From: Gemmobacter megaterium
GTDB lineage: Bacteria > Pseudomonadota > Alphaproteobacteria > Rhodobacterales > Rhodobacteraceae
Assembly: GCF_900156815.1 (NCBI RefSeq)
Contig: NZ_FTOT01000006.1
Location: 1-64,000 of the forward strand
Direction: 5' to 3'
Length of the DNA: 64,000 nucleotides
Shown: piece by piece, positions 54,719 through 63,084 of the stretch
Layout of the letters: the number at the start of each line of letters is the position of its first letter
How positions within the stretch are numbered: the stretch's first letter is position 1
Made by a program: the position numbers and the translations under genes
The notes under the pieces: generated by a model
Databases searched by the model: none
What the model saw: the letters and a program-made list of their open reading frames with translations, nothing else
Told to the model about the DNA's origin: nothing

Positions 54719-56215
54719 ATGTTCGAGAACCTGTCAGAGCGCCTTGGTAGCGTCTTCGACCGGCTGTCCCGGCAAGGCGCCCTGAGCGACGACGACGTTT
54801 CCACCGCGCTGCGCGAAGTGCGTACCGCGTTGCTGGAGGCAGACGTCTCGCTGCCCGTGACGCGCGAATTCATCCGCTCTGTGCAGAAAAAGGCGACGGG
54901 GCAGGCGGTTACGAAATCGGTGACACCCGGCCAGCAGGTCATCAAGATCGTCCACGACGAACTTGTGAACATGTTGCAGGGCGATGGCCCGGCGGAACGG
55001 CTGAAGATCGACAACCCGCCTGCGCCGATCCTGATGGTCGGTCTGCAAGGCTCTGGCAAGACCACCACCTCGGGAAAGCTGGCGCGCCGCCTCAAGGAGC
55101 GTGAGAACAAGAAAGTTCTGCTCGCCTCGCTTGATACGCAGCGACCGGCTGCGATGGAACAGCTCGCGATCCTCGGCAGCCAGATCGGTGTGGATGTCCT
55201 GCCGATCGTCAAGGGCGAATCGGCGGTGCAGATCGCACGGCGCGCCAAACAGCAGGCCACGCTGGGTGGCTATGATGTCTATATCCTTGACACCGCAGGC
55301 CGGTTGCAGATCGACATCCCGCTGATGGAAGAGGTCGCGCAGGTGCGCGACGTTGCCCAACCCCGCGAGACGCTGCTGGTGGTGGATGGTCTGACCGGCC
55401 AGGTCGCGGTCGAGGTTGCGCAGGAATTCGATGCCAAGGTCGGCATCACCGGCGTGGTTCTGACGCGGATGGATGGCGATGGCCGTGGCGGCGCCGCGCT
55501 GTCGATGCGGGCTGTGACCGGCAAGCCCATCCGGTTCGTCGGCCTGGGCGAAAAATCCGAGGCGCTGGAGCCGTTCGAGGCCGAGCGTGTTGCAGGACGC
55601 ATCCTTGGCATGGGTGACATCGTTGCCCTTGTGGAAAAGGCGCGCGAGACCTTCGAGGCCGAACAGGCGGAACGCATGGCCAAGCGTTTCTCCAAGGGTC
55701 TGTTCAACATGAACGACATGAAGATGCAGCTCGACCAGATGATGAAGATGGGCGGGATGCAGGGCCTGATGGGCATGTTGCCCGGCATGGGAAAGATGGC
55801 CAAGGCCGCCGAGACCGCAGGCTTTGACGATCTGATGCTGCGGCGCCAGATCGCGCTGATCAATTCCATGACCAAGAAGGAACGGGCAAACCCCGATATG
55901 CTTCAGGCCAGCCGCAAGAAGCGGATCGCGCAAGGCGCGGGGCTGGATGTGGCCGAATTGAACCGCTTGCTCAAGATGCACCGCCAGATGGCGGACATGA
56001 TGAAGAAGATGGGCAAGGGCGGCATGATGAAGCAGGCCATCAAGCAGATGATGGGCCGCAAGGGAATGCCTGACCCGTCCAAGATGACGCCCGATCAGTT
56101 GGCCGAGCTTGGCAAAGGTGTTCAGGAAGGCATGAAGCTGCCGGGCTTGGGGGGTGGAATGCCGGGCGGCATGTCGCTGCCGCCAGGGTTGTCGGGGCTG
56201 ATGAAGCGCAAATGA
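54719..56215 (+). CDS. ffh: Signal recognition particle protein Ffh
   Basis: Ffh is the GTPase subunit of SRP, which delivers nascent membrane proteins to FtsY. The 498-residue protein has the N domain, the G domain (GLQGSGKTTTSGKLARRL, DTAGRLQ, and GVVLTRMDGDGRGG), and a methionine-rich M domain (KQMMGRKGMPDPSKM; the C-terminus is Met- and Gly-rich). GAAGGAGG precedes the ATG at 54719. It heads the ffh-GNAT-chorismate mutase-rpsP-rimM run. A 227-base gap upstream shows no recognisable gene. Confidence 0.96.
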   Translation: MFENLSERLGSVFDRLSRQGALSDDDVSTALREVRTALLEADVSLPVTREFIRSVQKKATGQAVTKSVTPGQQVIKIVHDELVNMLQGDGPAERLKIDNPPAPILMVGLQGSGKTTTSGKLARRLKERENKKVLLASLDTQRPAAMEQLAILGSQIGVDVLPIVKGESAVQIARRAKQQATLGGYDVYILDTAGRLQIDIPLMEEVAQVRDVAQPRETLLVVDGLTGQVAVEVAQEFDAKVGITGVVLTRMDGDGRGGAALSMRAVTGKPIRFVGLGEKSEALEPFEAERVAGRILGMGDIVALVEKARETFEAEQAERMAKRFSKGLFNMNDMKMQLDQMMKMGGMQGLMGMLPGMGKMAKAAETAGFDDLMLRRQIALINSMTKKERANPDMLQASRKKRIAQGAGLDVAELNRLLKMHRQMADMMKKMGKGGMMKQAIKQMMGRKGMPDPSKMTPDQLAELGKGVQEGMKLPGLGGGMPGGMSLPPGLSGLMKRK

Positions 56216-56763
56216 TCCACCTGTCAGGCACCCCTGTTCTGGAAACGGAACGTTTGATCCTGCGCGCCCCGCAGGCGTCGGATTTCGAGGCTTTTGCCCA
56301 GTTCTTCGTCACCGACCGCGCCCGGCATGTGGGCGGCCCTGTCGAGAGACCGCAAGCGTGGCGTGCCTTTGGCCATCTGATTGGCCATTGGGTGATGCGC
56401 GGCTATGGCTTTTTCGTTTTTGCCGATCGCACCAGCGGCCTGCCGCTGGGCAGCGCGGGGCCGTGGTGTCCCGACGGCTGGCCAGAGCCGGAGATCGGCT
56501 GGACGGTCTGGGCCCCCGAAGCCGAAGGCAAGGGCATGGCGCACGAGGCGGCGCTGGCGGCGCGTGCCTGGGCCTATGGCCAGTTGGGCTGGGAAACCGC
56601 CATCAGCCTGATCGCTGCCGAGAATGCGCGCTCGCAGGCACTTGCGCGCCGCATGGGCGCCGTGCCGGAACGCGACGCCGACGTGATGGGCAAGCCTTGC
56701 GTGATCTGGCGCCATCCTTCGGCCGATGCGCTGACGGACGGTGGTATGGAGGCCTACGCATGA
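56212..56763 (+). CDS. GNAT-family N-acetyltransferase (RimJ/RimL type)
   Basis: This 183-residue protein starts LETERLILRAPQASDFEAFAQF, the signature of RimJ/RimL-like GNAT enzymes, and has the acetyl-CoA-binding motif in EAEGKGMAHEAALAARAWAY. Such proteins acetylate N-termini of ribosomal proteins or small amines. It overlaps the ffh stop codon (ATGA), and the chorismate mutase start lies 15 bases after its stop. The ffh-GNAT-chorismate mutase-rpsP order is found in Rhodobacterales, so it is ancestral there rather than recently acquired. Confidence 0.88.
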   Translation: MIHLSGTPVLETERLILRAPQASDFEAFAQFFVTDRARHVGGPVERPQAWRAFGHLIGHWVMRGYGFFVFADRTSGLPLGSAGPWCPDGWPEPEIGWTVWAPEAEGKGMAHEAALAARAWAYGQLGWETAISLIAAENARSQALARRMGAVPERDADVMGKPCVIWRHPSADALTDGGMEAYA

Positions 56764-56777
56764 CCAAGGAGACTGCC

Positions 56778-57074
56778 ATGACCGATGTCGTTGCCCGCGC
56801 CGCAGAAGTGTTGCGCGACCACCGCGCCTCGATCGACCGGCTGGATGCCATTCTGGTCTACACCTTGGCCGAGCGGTTCAAGCATACCCAGGCGGTAGGG
56901 CGCCTGAAGGCACAGTACGAACTGCCGCCCAGCGACCCGAACCGTGAGGCACATCAGATCGAGCGTCTGGAACGGCTGTCGCAAGAGGCTGACCTGGACC
57001 CCGAATTCGCCCGGAAATTCCTGGCGTTCATCATCTCGGAAGTCATCCGGCATCACGAGAAACTGCAGAAGTAA
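56778..57074 (+). CDS. Chorismate mutase, AroQ class
   Basis: AroQ converts chorismate to prephenate, the branch point to phenylalanine and tyrosine. The 98-residue all-helical monofunctional protein has [33 protein letters not shown], which includes the active-site Arg and Lys of AroQ enzymes. The ATG at 56778 follows AAGGAGACTGCC; an in-frame ATG 6 codons upstream (56760) overlaps the GNAT stop. It lies between the GNAT gene and rpsP. No prephenate dehydratase is adjacent. Confidence 0.92.
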   Translation: MTDVVARAAEVLRDHRASIDRLDAILVYTLAERFKHTQAVGRLKAQYELPPSDPNREAHQIERLERLSQEADLDPEFARKFLAFIISEVIRHHEKLQK

Positions 57075-57114
57075 GCCGGAGACCCGGCCCCAAGGACACC
57101 CAAGGAGAACACCC

Positions 57115-57468
57115 ATGTCCATGAAAATCCGTCTGGCCCGTGGCGGCTCGAAAAAGCGCCCGCACTACGCCATCGTCGCTGCCGACTCGCGTATGCCCCG
57201 CGATGGTCGCTTCATCGAGAAGCTGGGGGTCTATGATCCGCTGCTCGCCAAGGACAACGAAGGCCGCGTCAAGATGAACCTGGAGCGCGTGCAATTCTGG
57301 CTGAGCCAGGGCGCCCAGCCCACCGAACGTGTTGCCCGCTTCCTCGAAGCGGCTGGCGTGCGTGAAAAGACGGTGCGCAACAATCCCAAGGCTGCGGTGC
57401 CGGGCAAGAAAGCCAAAGAGCGCGCTGCTGCCAAGGCGGCCAAGGCCGAGGCCGCAGCGGCCGAGTGA
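57115..57468 (+). CDS. rpsP: 30S ribosomal protein S16
   Basis: S16 is a small-subunit assembly protein. The 117-residue product has the signature [40 protein letters not shown] (in parts) and a long alanine- and lysine-rich tail ([20 protein letters not shown]). The ATG at 57115 follows AAGGAGAAC; a second ATG at 57121 is in frame. It is followed by a strong hairpin and rimM. Confidence 0.97.
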   Translation: MSMKIRLARGGSKKRPHYAIVAADSRMPRDGRFIEKLGVYDPLLAKDNEGRVKMNLERVQFWLSQGAQPTERVARFLEAAGVREKTVRNNPKAAVPGKKAKERAAAKAAKAEAAAAE

Positions 57469-57493
57469 TCCGACAGGATCGCTGAACAGACAG

Positions 57494-57518
57494 GCCGGGT
57501 GCCCGCTGGGCACCCGGC
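57494..57518 (+). terminator. Strong hairpin between rpsP and rimM
   Basis: GCCGGGTGCCC and GGGCACCCGGC form a perfect 11-bp stem with a 3-base loop in the 72-base rpsP-rimM gap, with only weak T-richness after it. It could be an attenuator giving more rpsP than rimM message, an RNA processing site, or a partial terminator. Confidence 0.4.
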
Positions 57519-57540
57519 ATTGGCATTTGGGGGCAGGGTC

Positions 57541-58047
57541 ATGGCTGCGAAGGATCGGGTCTGTGTCGGTGTCATATCAGGCGCCTTTGGGGTCAAGGGC
57601 GAGGTGCGGCTGAAAAGCTATTGCGCCGATCCTGCGGCGATTTCGGACTATGCGCCGCTGTATTCCGAAGACGGCAGCCGCAGCTTTGATCTGGTTCTGA
57701 CGGGTGTTCTGACCAACGGGCTGGCCGCCCGCATGTCGGGTATCGTGACCCGCGAGGATGCCGAAGCCGCAAAGGGTTTGCGCCTGTTTGCAGATCGCGC
57801 GCGGCTGCCTGTGCTTGAGGATGACGAGTATTACCACGCCGACCTGATCGGGCTTGCCGTGCTTGATGCGGGTGGCAACCGGATCGGGGCGGTAAAGGCC
57901 GTGCTGAATCATGGTGCCTCGGATCTTCTCGAGGTTCTCGGGCCCGGCATGAAGGCGCCGCTGCTGTTGCCGTTTACCAAGGCCGTCGTCCCGACGGTGG
58001 ACATTGCCGGAGGACGGCTGATCGTCGATCTGCCGGACGAGGTCTGA
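57541..58047 (+). CDS. rimM: Ribosome maturation factor RimM
   Basis: RimM helps assembly of the 30S head and binds S19. The 168-residue protein has the N-terminal RimM domain (VCVGVISGAFGVKGEVRLKSYCADP) and a C-terminal PRC barrel (EDDEYYHADLIGLAVLDAGGNRIGAVKAV and LLLPFTKAVVPTVDIAGGRLIVDLP). It is normally followed by trmD and rplS, which are absent here; the next gene is dinB on the other strand, 34 bases away. That marks a synteny break. Confidence 0.95.
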   Translation: MAAKDRVCVGVISGAFGVKGEVRLKSYCADPAAISDYAPLYSEDGSRSFDLVLTGVLTNGLAARMSGIVTREDAEAAKGLRLFADRARLPVLEDDEYYHADLIGLAVLDAGGNRIGAVKAVLNHGASDLLEVLGPGMKAPLLLPFTKAVVPTVDIAGGRLIVDLPDEV

Positions 58048-58081
58048 CGCCTGTCGGGGCGGCATGTTGCGCCAGACCGGA

Positions 58082-59335
58082 TCAGCGCAGGGCCCGGCCC
58101 TTGACGATGGCCTCGTGACCAAACTTCGCCCGGATACGGTCGGCGGCCCGTTCGGCTGCGGCGCGACGGGCGGCATTCGGGTCGAGCAGATCCCCGGCAG
58201 GATCACGGCCGCTGGCTGGTGAAAGATCAGAGATGCCGACCCCGATCAGTCGAAACGGGGCCTGCGACAACATGCCAGCCAACAGTGGATCGGCCGCGCG
58301 CCAGATGGCATCTGCGATCTGGGCTGGTTCGGGTAATGCGCGCCTGCGCGTCAGGATGTGGTGATCGGCACGCTTGAGCTTGACTGTAACGGTCCGGCCC
58401 TGGAACTCCTTTGCCTTGGCGCGGTCTGCAACCTGCTCGGCCAAGCGCCACAGATGACCCTGAAGCAGATCAGGGTCGGATATGTCGCTGTCAAAGGTGG
58501 TTTCCTTGGAAATGGACTTCGGCGTCTCGCGCGGGTTCACCGGGCGGTCGTCTTCGCCTCTGGCCAGATGCCACAGGCGGGCGCCGGTGTGGCCAAAGCG
58601 GGTGGTCAGGTCTGCCTCGGACCAGGCACGCAGATCTGCCAGCGTGCGGATCCCTGCGGATTCCAGCGCCGCCTGGGTGGCAACGCCCACGCCCCATATG
58701 ATCCGCACCGGCTTGTCATGCAAAAAGGCCGCGGTATCGGCTCGTCCGATCACGGAGAACCCCCTTGGCTTGTCGAGATCCGACGCGATTTTTGCCAGAA
58801 ACTTGTTGTGCGACAGGCCGACCGACAAGGAGATACCCAGGTCTGCCTCGACCTCTTTCGACAACCTTGCCAGCAACTCTGCCGGCGAGGCGCCATGCAG
58901 TCGGGCGGTGCCGGTAAGGTCCAGAAAGGCTTCGTCCAGGCTAAGGGTCTGGACCGCGGGGGTCAGGGCCTCCATCCGGGCGCGAATGGTGCGGGATGTC
59001 TCGACATAAGCCTGCATCCGGGGTTTGACGACCACTGCCTGCGGGCATTTCCGGAGGGCTTCGAACATCGGCATGGCGGATCGGACGCCGTAGATGCGGG
59101 CAATGTAGCAGCAGGTGGACACAACGCCGCGTTGGCCGCCACCGACGATCACCGGCTTGTCCCGCAGATCCGGCTGATCGCGTTTCTCCACGCTGGCATA
59201 GAAGGCATCGCAATCGACATGCGCGATGGAGAGGTCGTCGATTTCCTCATGCCGGATCACCCGCGGGCTGCGGCAAACCGGGCAGCGCGGGGCAGGATGA
59301 AACCGGGCAAGGCAATCGCGGCACAGGGCAGGCAT
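58082..59335 (-). CDS. dinB: DNA polymerase IV (DinB) with an N-terminal zinc-ribbon-like segment
   Basis: DinB is a Y-family translesion polymerase. The 417-residue protein has the catalytic palm (AHVDCDAFYASVE with the metal Asp and steric-gate region, and LSLDEAFLD with the metal Asp/Glu) and a C-terminal little-finger domain. Ahead of the palm is a Cys-rich segment: LCRDCLARFHPAPRCPVC, two CxxC pairs that could bind zinc, known from memory in Rhodobacterales DinB. No LexA box was seen upstream. It sits 44 bases from the GntR gene on the same strand. Confidence 0.93.
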   Translation of the reverse strand: MPALCRDCLARFHPAPRCPVCRSPRVIRHEEIDDLSIAHVDCDAFYASVEKRDQPDLRDKPVIVGGGQRGVVSTCCYIARIYGVRSAMPMFEALRKCPQAVVVKPRMQAYVETSRTIRARMEALTPAVQTLSLDEAFLDLTGTARLHGASPAELLARLSKEVEADLGISLSVGLSHNKFLAKIASDLDKPRGFSVIGRADTAAFLHDKPVRIIWGVGVATQAALESAGIRTLADLRAWSEADLTTRFGHTGARLWHLARGEDDRPVNPRETPKSISKETTFDSDISDPDLLQGHLWRLAEQVADRAKAKEFQGRTVTVKLKRADHHILTRRRALPEPAQIADAIWRAADPLLAGMLSQAPFRLIGVGISDLSPASGRDPAGDLLDPNAARRAAAERAADRIRAKFGHEAIVKGRALR

Positions 59336-59379
59336 GATATATGCAATATGCGCCTGTCCACGGCTTGCGTCCACGGGGC

Positions 59380-60060
59380 TCAGGCGCGTTTGCGCAGGCC
59401 CAACGCACGGTATCCGGCAGCCAGATCGTTGAAGCGATCACCTTGCACCGCGATATGCTTGCGCAGCTCTTCGCCCGCCTGCACGGCATCGCCCGCGACC
59501 AATGCGTCAAAGATGGCCCGGTGCTCCCGCAGCGATTCCGGCAGTCGGCCCCTGACCCGCAGTTGCAGGCGTCGGAACGGCTTTAGCCGACGGTGCAATC
59601 GTTCGGCTTCGCTTGCAAGAAAGCGGTTTCCCGCGGCGTGATATATGGCCACGTGAAAATCCTTGTTGGCGCGGTAGTATCCTTCGGTATCACCCGCTGC
59701 ACATGCCTTTTCGCAGGCGATCAGCGCGGATTCGATGGCAAGCTGATCGTCGGGCGTCATCCTGCGCACGGCTTGACGGCCGCATAGGGCCTCGATCTCG
59801 GCCATGACCTCGAACATCTCGACCACTTCTTCCAGTGCCGGAAACCGGACGAATGCGCCGCGCCGCAACCGCAGCTCGACCAGGCCAGATGCGGCAAGTG
59901 CCTGAAATGCTTCGCGCAGCGGGGTCCGCGAGACTTGAAATCGTTCTGCAAGACTTACCTCGTCCAGCCGGTCGCCATCGGCGAACTGCCCTTCGACGAT
60001 CATTTCCTCCAGCGCCTCGCGGACCTGGTCGGTGCGGCGGTCGGATTGCGGGTCGGTCAT
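59380..60060 (-). CDS. matR: GntR-family (FCD) transcriptional regulator of malonate genes
   Basis: This 226-residue regulator has the N-terminal winged helix-turn-helix (DRLDEVSLAERFQVSRTPLREAFQALAASGLVELRLRRGAFVR in parts) and a C-terminal all-helical FCD ligand domain with the metal-binding His residues typical of FadR-type GntR proteins. It is divergent from the TRAP genes and probably controls them. Start choice: 60060 is preferred because two candidate operators lie upstream of it. Symbol matR is given by analogy with other malonate clusters. Confidence 0.88.
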   Translation of the reverse strand: MTDPQSDRRTDQVREALEEMIVEGQFADGDRLDEVSLAERFQVSRTPLREAFQALAASGLVELRLRRGAFVRFPALEEVVEMFEVMAEIEALCGRQAVRRMTPDDQLAIESALIACEKACAAGDTEGYYRANKDFHVAIYHAAGNRFLASEAERLHRRLKPFRRLQLRVRGRLPESLREHRAIFDALVAGDAVQAGEELRKHIAVQGDRFNDLAAGYRALGLRKRA

Positions 60061-60083
60061 CTTTGTGTTCCGGATGTCCATTT

Positions 60084-60095
60084 CTTGCATACAAG
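60084..60095. promoter_or_regulatory. Candidate GntR operator (near-palindrome)
   Basis: CTTGCATACAAG resembles the TTGTATACAA-type core of FCD-subfamily operators, with one central asymmetry (CTTG-CATA-CAAG). It lies just upstream of the regulator start codon. Binding by the adjacent regulator is inferred from family operators. Confidence 0.35.
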
Positions 60096-60098
60096 AGT

Positions 60099-60126
60099 GT
60101 TGACTTGGAATGCATCTGGCGTCAAC
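60099..60126. promoter_or_regulatory. 28-bp dyad in the regulator/TRAP intergenic region
   Basis: GTTGAC-N5-ATGCAT-N5-GTCAAC is a perfect spaced dyad, the centre and both arms being self-complementary. It lies between the divergent regulator and matP, where a shared operator is expected. Which protein binds is inference. Confidence 0.4.
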
Positions 60127-60171
60127 CTCCTTTGCATCGCCACATACGAAGAGCTTTGGGAGGAGACTTCG

Positions 60172-61149
60172 ATGACATTCGCCAAGATTGCGGCCATAGC
60201 GGCCATCCCGTTCTGTTTGGCTGCGACCACCGCTTCTGCGGTCGAACTACGGCTGTCACACCAGTTTGCGCCGGGTGATCTGCGCCACAAGATCGCGCAG
60301 ATGGTGGCGGACGACGTCGCAGCGGCAAACGTTGACCTGTCCATCAAGATTTTCCCTTCGGGGTCGCTGTTCAAGGCGACAGAGCAGTATATCCCGCTTA
60401 GCCGCGGTCAGTTGGACATGACGGTGTTTCCGCTGTCCTATGCAGGCGGCCAGCACCCGGAATACAACCTGACCCTGATGCCTGGTCTGGTGAAGAACCA
60501 TGACCATGCCGCACGACTGATCGCATCGCCCTTCATGGCCGAGATCGAGAAGGTGCTGAACGACGATGATGTCATGACACTGGTTCATGGCTATCTAGCG
60601 GGTGGATTTGCCAGCGTGGATGGCTGCGTTCGCCGCCCCGAGGACGTCAAGGGCAAGTCGGTGCGCGCTGCGGGCAAGGGGTTCGAGGAAATGCTCCAGG
60701 CCGCCGGGGCGTCGATTGCCTCCATGCCATCGTCGGAAACCTACAATGCGATGCAGCAGCATGTCTTGCAGGCGCTGAACACGTCGTCCTCGTCCTTCGT
60801 GTCGTTCCGTTTGCAGGAACTGGCCAAGTGCTACACCCCGGCGGGCGATATTGCGCTGTGGTTCATGTATCAGCCGATGCTGATCAACAAGACGACGTTC
60901 GACCGGCTGACACCTGAGCAGCAGCAGGCGCTGCGCGATGCGTCGGCCAAGGCCGAAGCCTATTATCTGGCCGAGGCGTCCAAAGAGGATGCAACCTCTG
61001 TCGAAGTGTTCCGCGCGGCAGGGGTCGAGATTGCCGACCTGACGCAGGATGACTTTGATGCGTGGAAGGCGCTGGCCGAAACCTCGTCGTACAAATCTTT
61101 CGAAGGCAACGGCAAGAAGCTGCTCGATATGGCGCTGTCGGTCGAGTGA
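60172..61149 (+). CDS. matP: TRAP transporter substrate-binding protein, probably for malonate
   Basis: This 325-residue DctP-family protein has a signal peptide (MTFAKIAAIAAIPFCLAATTASA) and the family core: the Arg in SVRAAGKGFEEML, which contacts the substrate carboxylate, and the conserved NAMQQHVLQALNTSSSSFVSF region. It would deliver a dicarboxylate such as malonate to the MatQM membrane pair. The substrate is inferred from the malonyl-CoA decarboxylase gene downstream. GGGAGGAGACTTCG precedes the ATG at 60172. Confidence 0.88.
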   Translation: MTFAKIAAIAAIPFCLAATTASAVELRLSHQFAPGDLRHKIAQMVADDVAAANVDLSIKIFPSGSLFKATEQYIPLSRGQLDMTVFPLSYAGGQHPEYNLTLMPGLVKNHDHAARLIASPFMAEIEKVLNDDDVMTLVHGYLAGGFASVDGCVRRPEDVKGKSVRAAGKGFEEMLQAAGASIASMPSSETYNAMQQHVLQALNTSSSSFVSFRLQELAKCYTPAGDIALWFMYQPMLINKTTFDRLTPEQQQALRDASAKAEAYYLAEASKEDATSVEVFRAAGVEIADLTQDDFDAWKALAETSSYKSFEGNGKKLLDMALSVE

Positions 61150-61207
61150 CGCATTCGGGGTGTGGCGCCTGGCGCCGCACTCCCCCTGCACCCCCCGGAG
61201 AACCCCC

Positions 61208-61756
61208 ATGAGCCGACTTCCCCACGCCGGGCTGCCAATGCCCGGCGGCAATCCCTTCGTGCGCGGTGTGCGCGCCATATCCACCGTCTGTGGCTGGGTT
61301 GCGGCATCGCTGACCGTTATTGCGCTGTTCGTGACCTGCCATATGATTTTCGTGCGCTATGCGCTGGGCCACTCGACCATATGGCAGACCGAAGCGGTCA
61401 TCTACCTGATGATCGGCGCGGCCTGCATCGGTCTGCCCTATGTGCAAACCCTGCGTGGGCATGTGAATGTCGACCTGGTCCCGATGGCATTGCCACGCCG
61501 AGGGCGGCTGGTGCTGGCATGGGTGGTGCAACTGGCCACCATCGCGGTGATTGCACTGATCGCCTGGTATTCCTGGGAGGTCTGGCATCAGGCATGGGAC
61601 CGCAACTGGAAATCGCCCTCGGTCTGGGGGCCGCGCCTGTGGATCCCCTATATGGTGCTGCCGATCGGCTTTGGCCTGTTTCTGCTGCAACTTCTGGCGG
61701 ATCTGGTCGCGCTGGCCATTGGTGAAGATGCGCCCTTTGGCATGAAGGAGGGCTGA
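61208..61756 (+). CDS. matQ: TRAP transporter small permease (DctQ type)
   Basis: This 182-residue protein has four predicted membrane helices (for example AASLTVIALFVTCHMIFVRYA and VVQLATIAVIALIAWYSW), as in DctQ. The conserved WQTEAVIYLMIGAACIGLPYVQTLRGHVNVD motif, including the His in RGHVNVD, is present. It works with MatM as the membrane component of the TRAP uptake system. It lies 58 bases after matP and 1 base before matM. Confidence 0.88.
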   Translation: MSRLPHAGLPMPGGNPFVRGVRAISTVCGWVAASLTVIALFVTCHMIFVRYALGHSTIWQTEAVIYLMIGAACIGLPYVQTLRGHVNVDLVPMALPRRGRLVLAWVVQLATIAVIALIAWYSWEVWHQAWDRNWKSPSVWGPRLWIPYMVLPIGFGLFLLQLLADLVALAIGEDAPFGMKEG

Positions 61757-61757
61757 G

Positions 61758-63074
61758 ATGGATCCGCTTTCGCTTGGTCTTCTGGTGGCGGTGGCCACTG
61801 TCGCAATCCTGTTTTCCGGCGTGTCGGTGGCCGTCGGATTGCTGATCGTATCGGCCCTGTTCCTGCTGGTCTTCGACGGCGCCCGGTCGCTGGAGATGAT
61901 GCCGGAGATTTTCTTTGCCGATCTCAACAGCTTCACCATCCTGTCGATTCCGATGTTCATCATCATGGGGGCGGCTGTCGCATCGACCCGCGCGGGCGCC
62001 GATCTGTTCGAGGCACTGGAACGTTGGATGACCCGTGTTCCCGGTGGGCTGGTGGTGTCGAACCTGGGTGCCTGCGCACTGTTTTCGGCGATGTCCGGGT
62101 CCAGCCCGGCGACCTGCGCCGCCATCGGCAAGATGGGCATCCCTGAAATGCAAAAGCGCGGCTACCCCGATACCGTGGCGGCCGGCTCTATCGCGGCGGG
62201 GGGCACGCTGGGCATTCTGATTCCGCCGTCGGTGACGATGATCGTCTATGGCATTGCCACCGAAACCTCGATCGGGCGGCTGTTCCTTGCGGGGATCGTG
62301 CCGGGGGTCATGCTGACGCTGCTGTTCATGGCCTGGGCGATCTTTGCCACCTGGCGTTCGGGCAATGCGATGGTCCTGGCGTCGCGGCATTATTCCATCC
62401 GCGAACGGCTGGAGATCCTGCCGCGCGTGGTGCCGTTCCTGCTGGTGATCGTTGGTGTGCTGTATTCCATGTATGGCGGCATCGCCACCACATCGGAGAC
62501 AGCGGCGGTCGGTGCGCTGCTATGCCTTGGCATGGCCATCGTGATCTATCGGATGTGGAGCCCGGTCGCCATCTGGGGCGTATTGCGCGACAGCACCAAG
62601 GAAAGCGTGATGATCCTGTTCATCATGGCGGCTGCCGGGGTGTTTGCCTACATGATGTCGTCGCTGTTCATCACCCAGTCCATCGCGCAATGGATTGCGG
62701 GCCTGGAGGTGAACCGCTGGGTTCTGATGATCCTGATCAACATCTTCCTGCTGGTGGCCGGGTTCTTTCTGCCGCCGGTGGCCGTGATCCTGATGACGGC
62801 GCCGATCCTGATGCCCATTCTGGATGCGGCGGATTTCGATCCCTACTGGTTTGCGGTGATCCTGACGATCAACATGGAAATCGGCTTGATCACGCCGCCG
62901 GTGGGCCTCAACCTGTTCGTGATCAACTCCATCGCACCGAAGATTCCGCTCAAGACCATCCTGTGGGGGTCGGCACCGTTTGTTGGCTGCATGTTCCTGG
63001 CCATCTTCCTGCTGTGTCTGTTTCCCGGCCTTGCAACCTGGCTTCCCGACGTCGTGATGGGCCCCAGCCTGTAG
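61758..63074 (+). CDS. matM: TRAP transporter large permease (DctM type)
   Basis: This 438-residue protein has 11-12 predicted membrane helices and conserved DctM features such as LNSFTILSIPMFIIMGAAV, the SGSSPATCAAIGKMGIPEM segment and the C-terminal MEIGLITPPVGLNLFVINSIAP. It forms the sodium-coupled channel of the TRAP system. Its stop is followed by the malonyl-CoA decarboxylase start after 10 bases. Confidence 0.9.
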   Translation: MDPLSLGLLVAVATVAILFSGVSVAVGLLIVSALFLLVFDGARSLEMMPEIFFADLNSFTILSIPMFIIMGAAVASTRAGADLFEALERWMTRVPGGLVVSNLGACALFSAMSGSSPATCAAIGKMGIPEMQKRGYPDTVAAGSIAAGGTLGILIPPSVTMIVYGIATETSIGRLFLAGIVPGVMLTLLFMAWAIFATWRSGNAMVLASRHYSIRERLEILPRVVPFLLVIVGVLYSMYGGIATTSETAAVGALLCLGMAIVIYRMWSPVAIWGVLRDSTKESVMILFIMAAAGVFAYMMSSLFITQSIAQWIAGLEVNRWVLMILINIFLLVAGFFLPPVAVILMTAPILMPILDAADFDPYWFAVILTINMEIGLITPPVGLNLFVINSIAPKIPLKTILWGSAPFVGCMFLAIFLLCLFPGLATWLPDVVMGPSL

Positions 63075-63084
63075 AGGACAAGAC

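Noticed and set aside
59336-59379. A LexA box for SOS control of dinB.
   Set aside because: No GTTC-N7-GTTC or GAAC-N7-GAAC motif was seen upstream.
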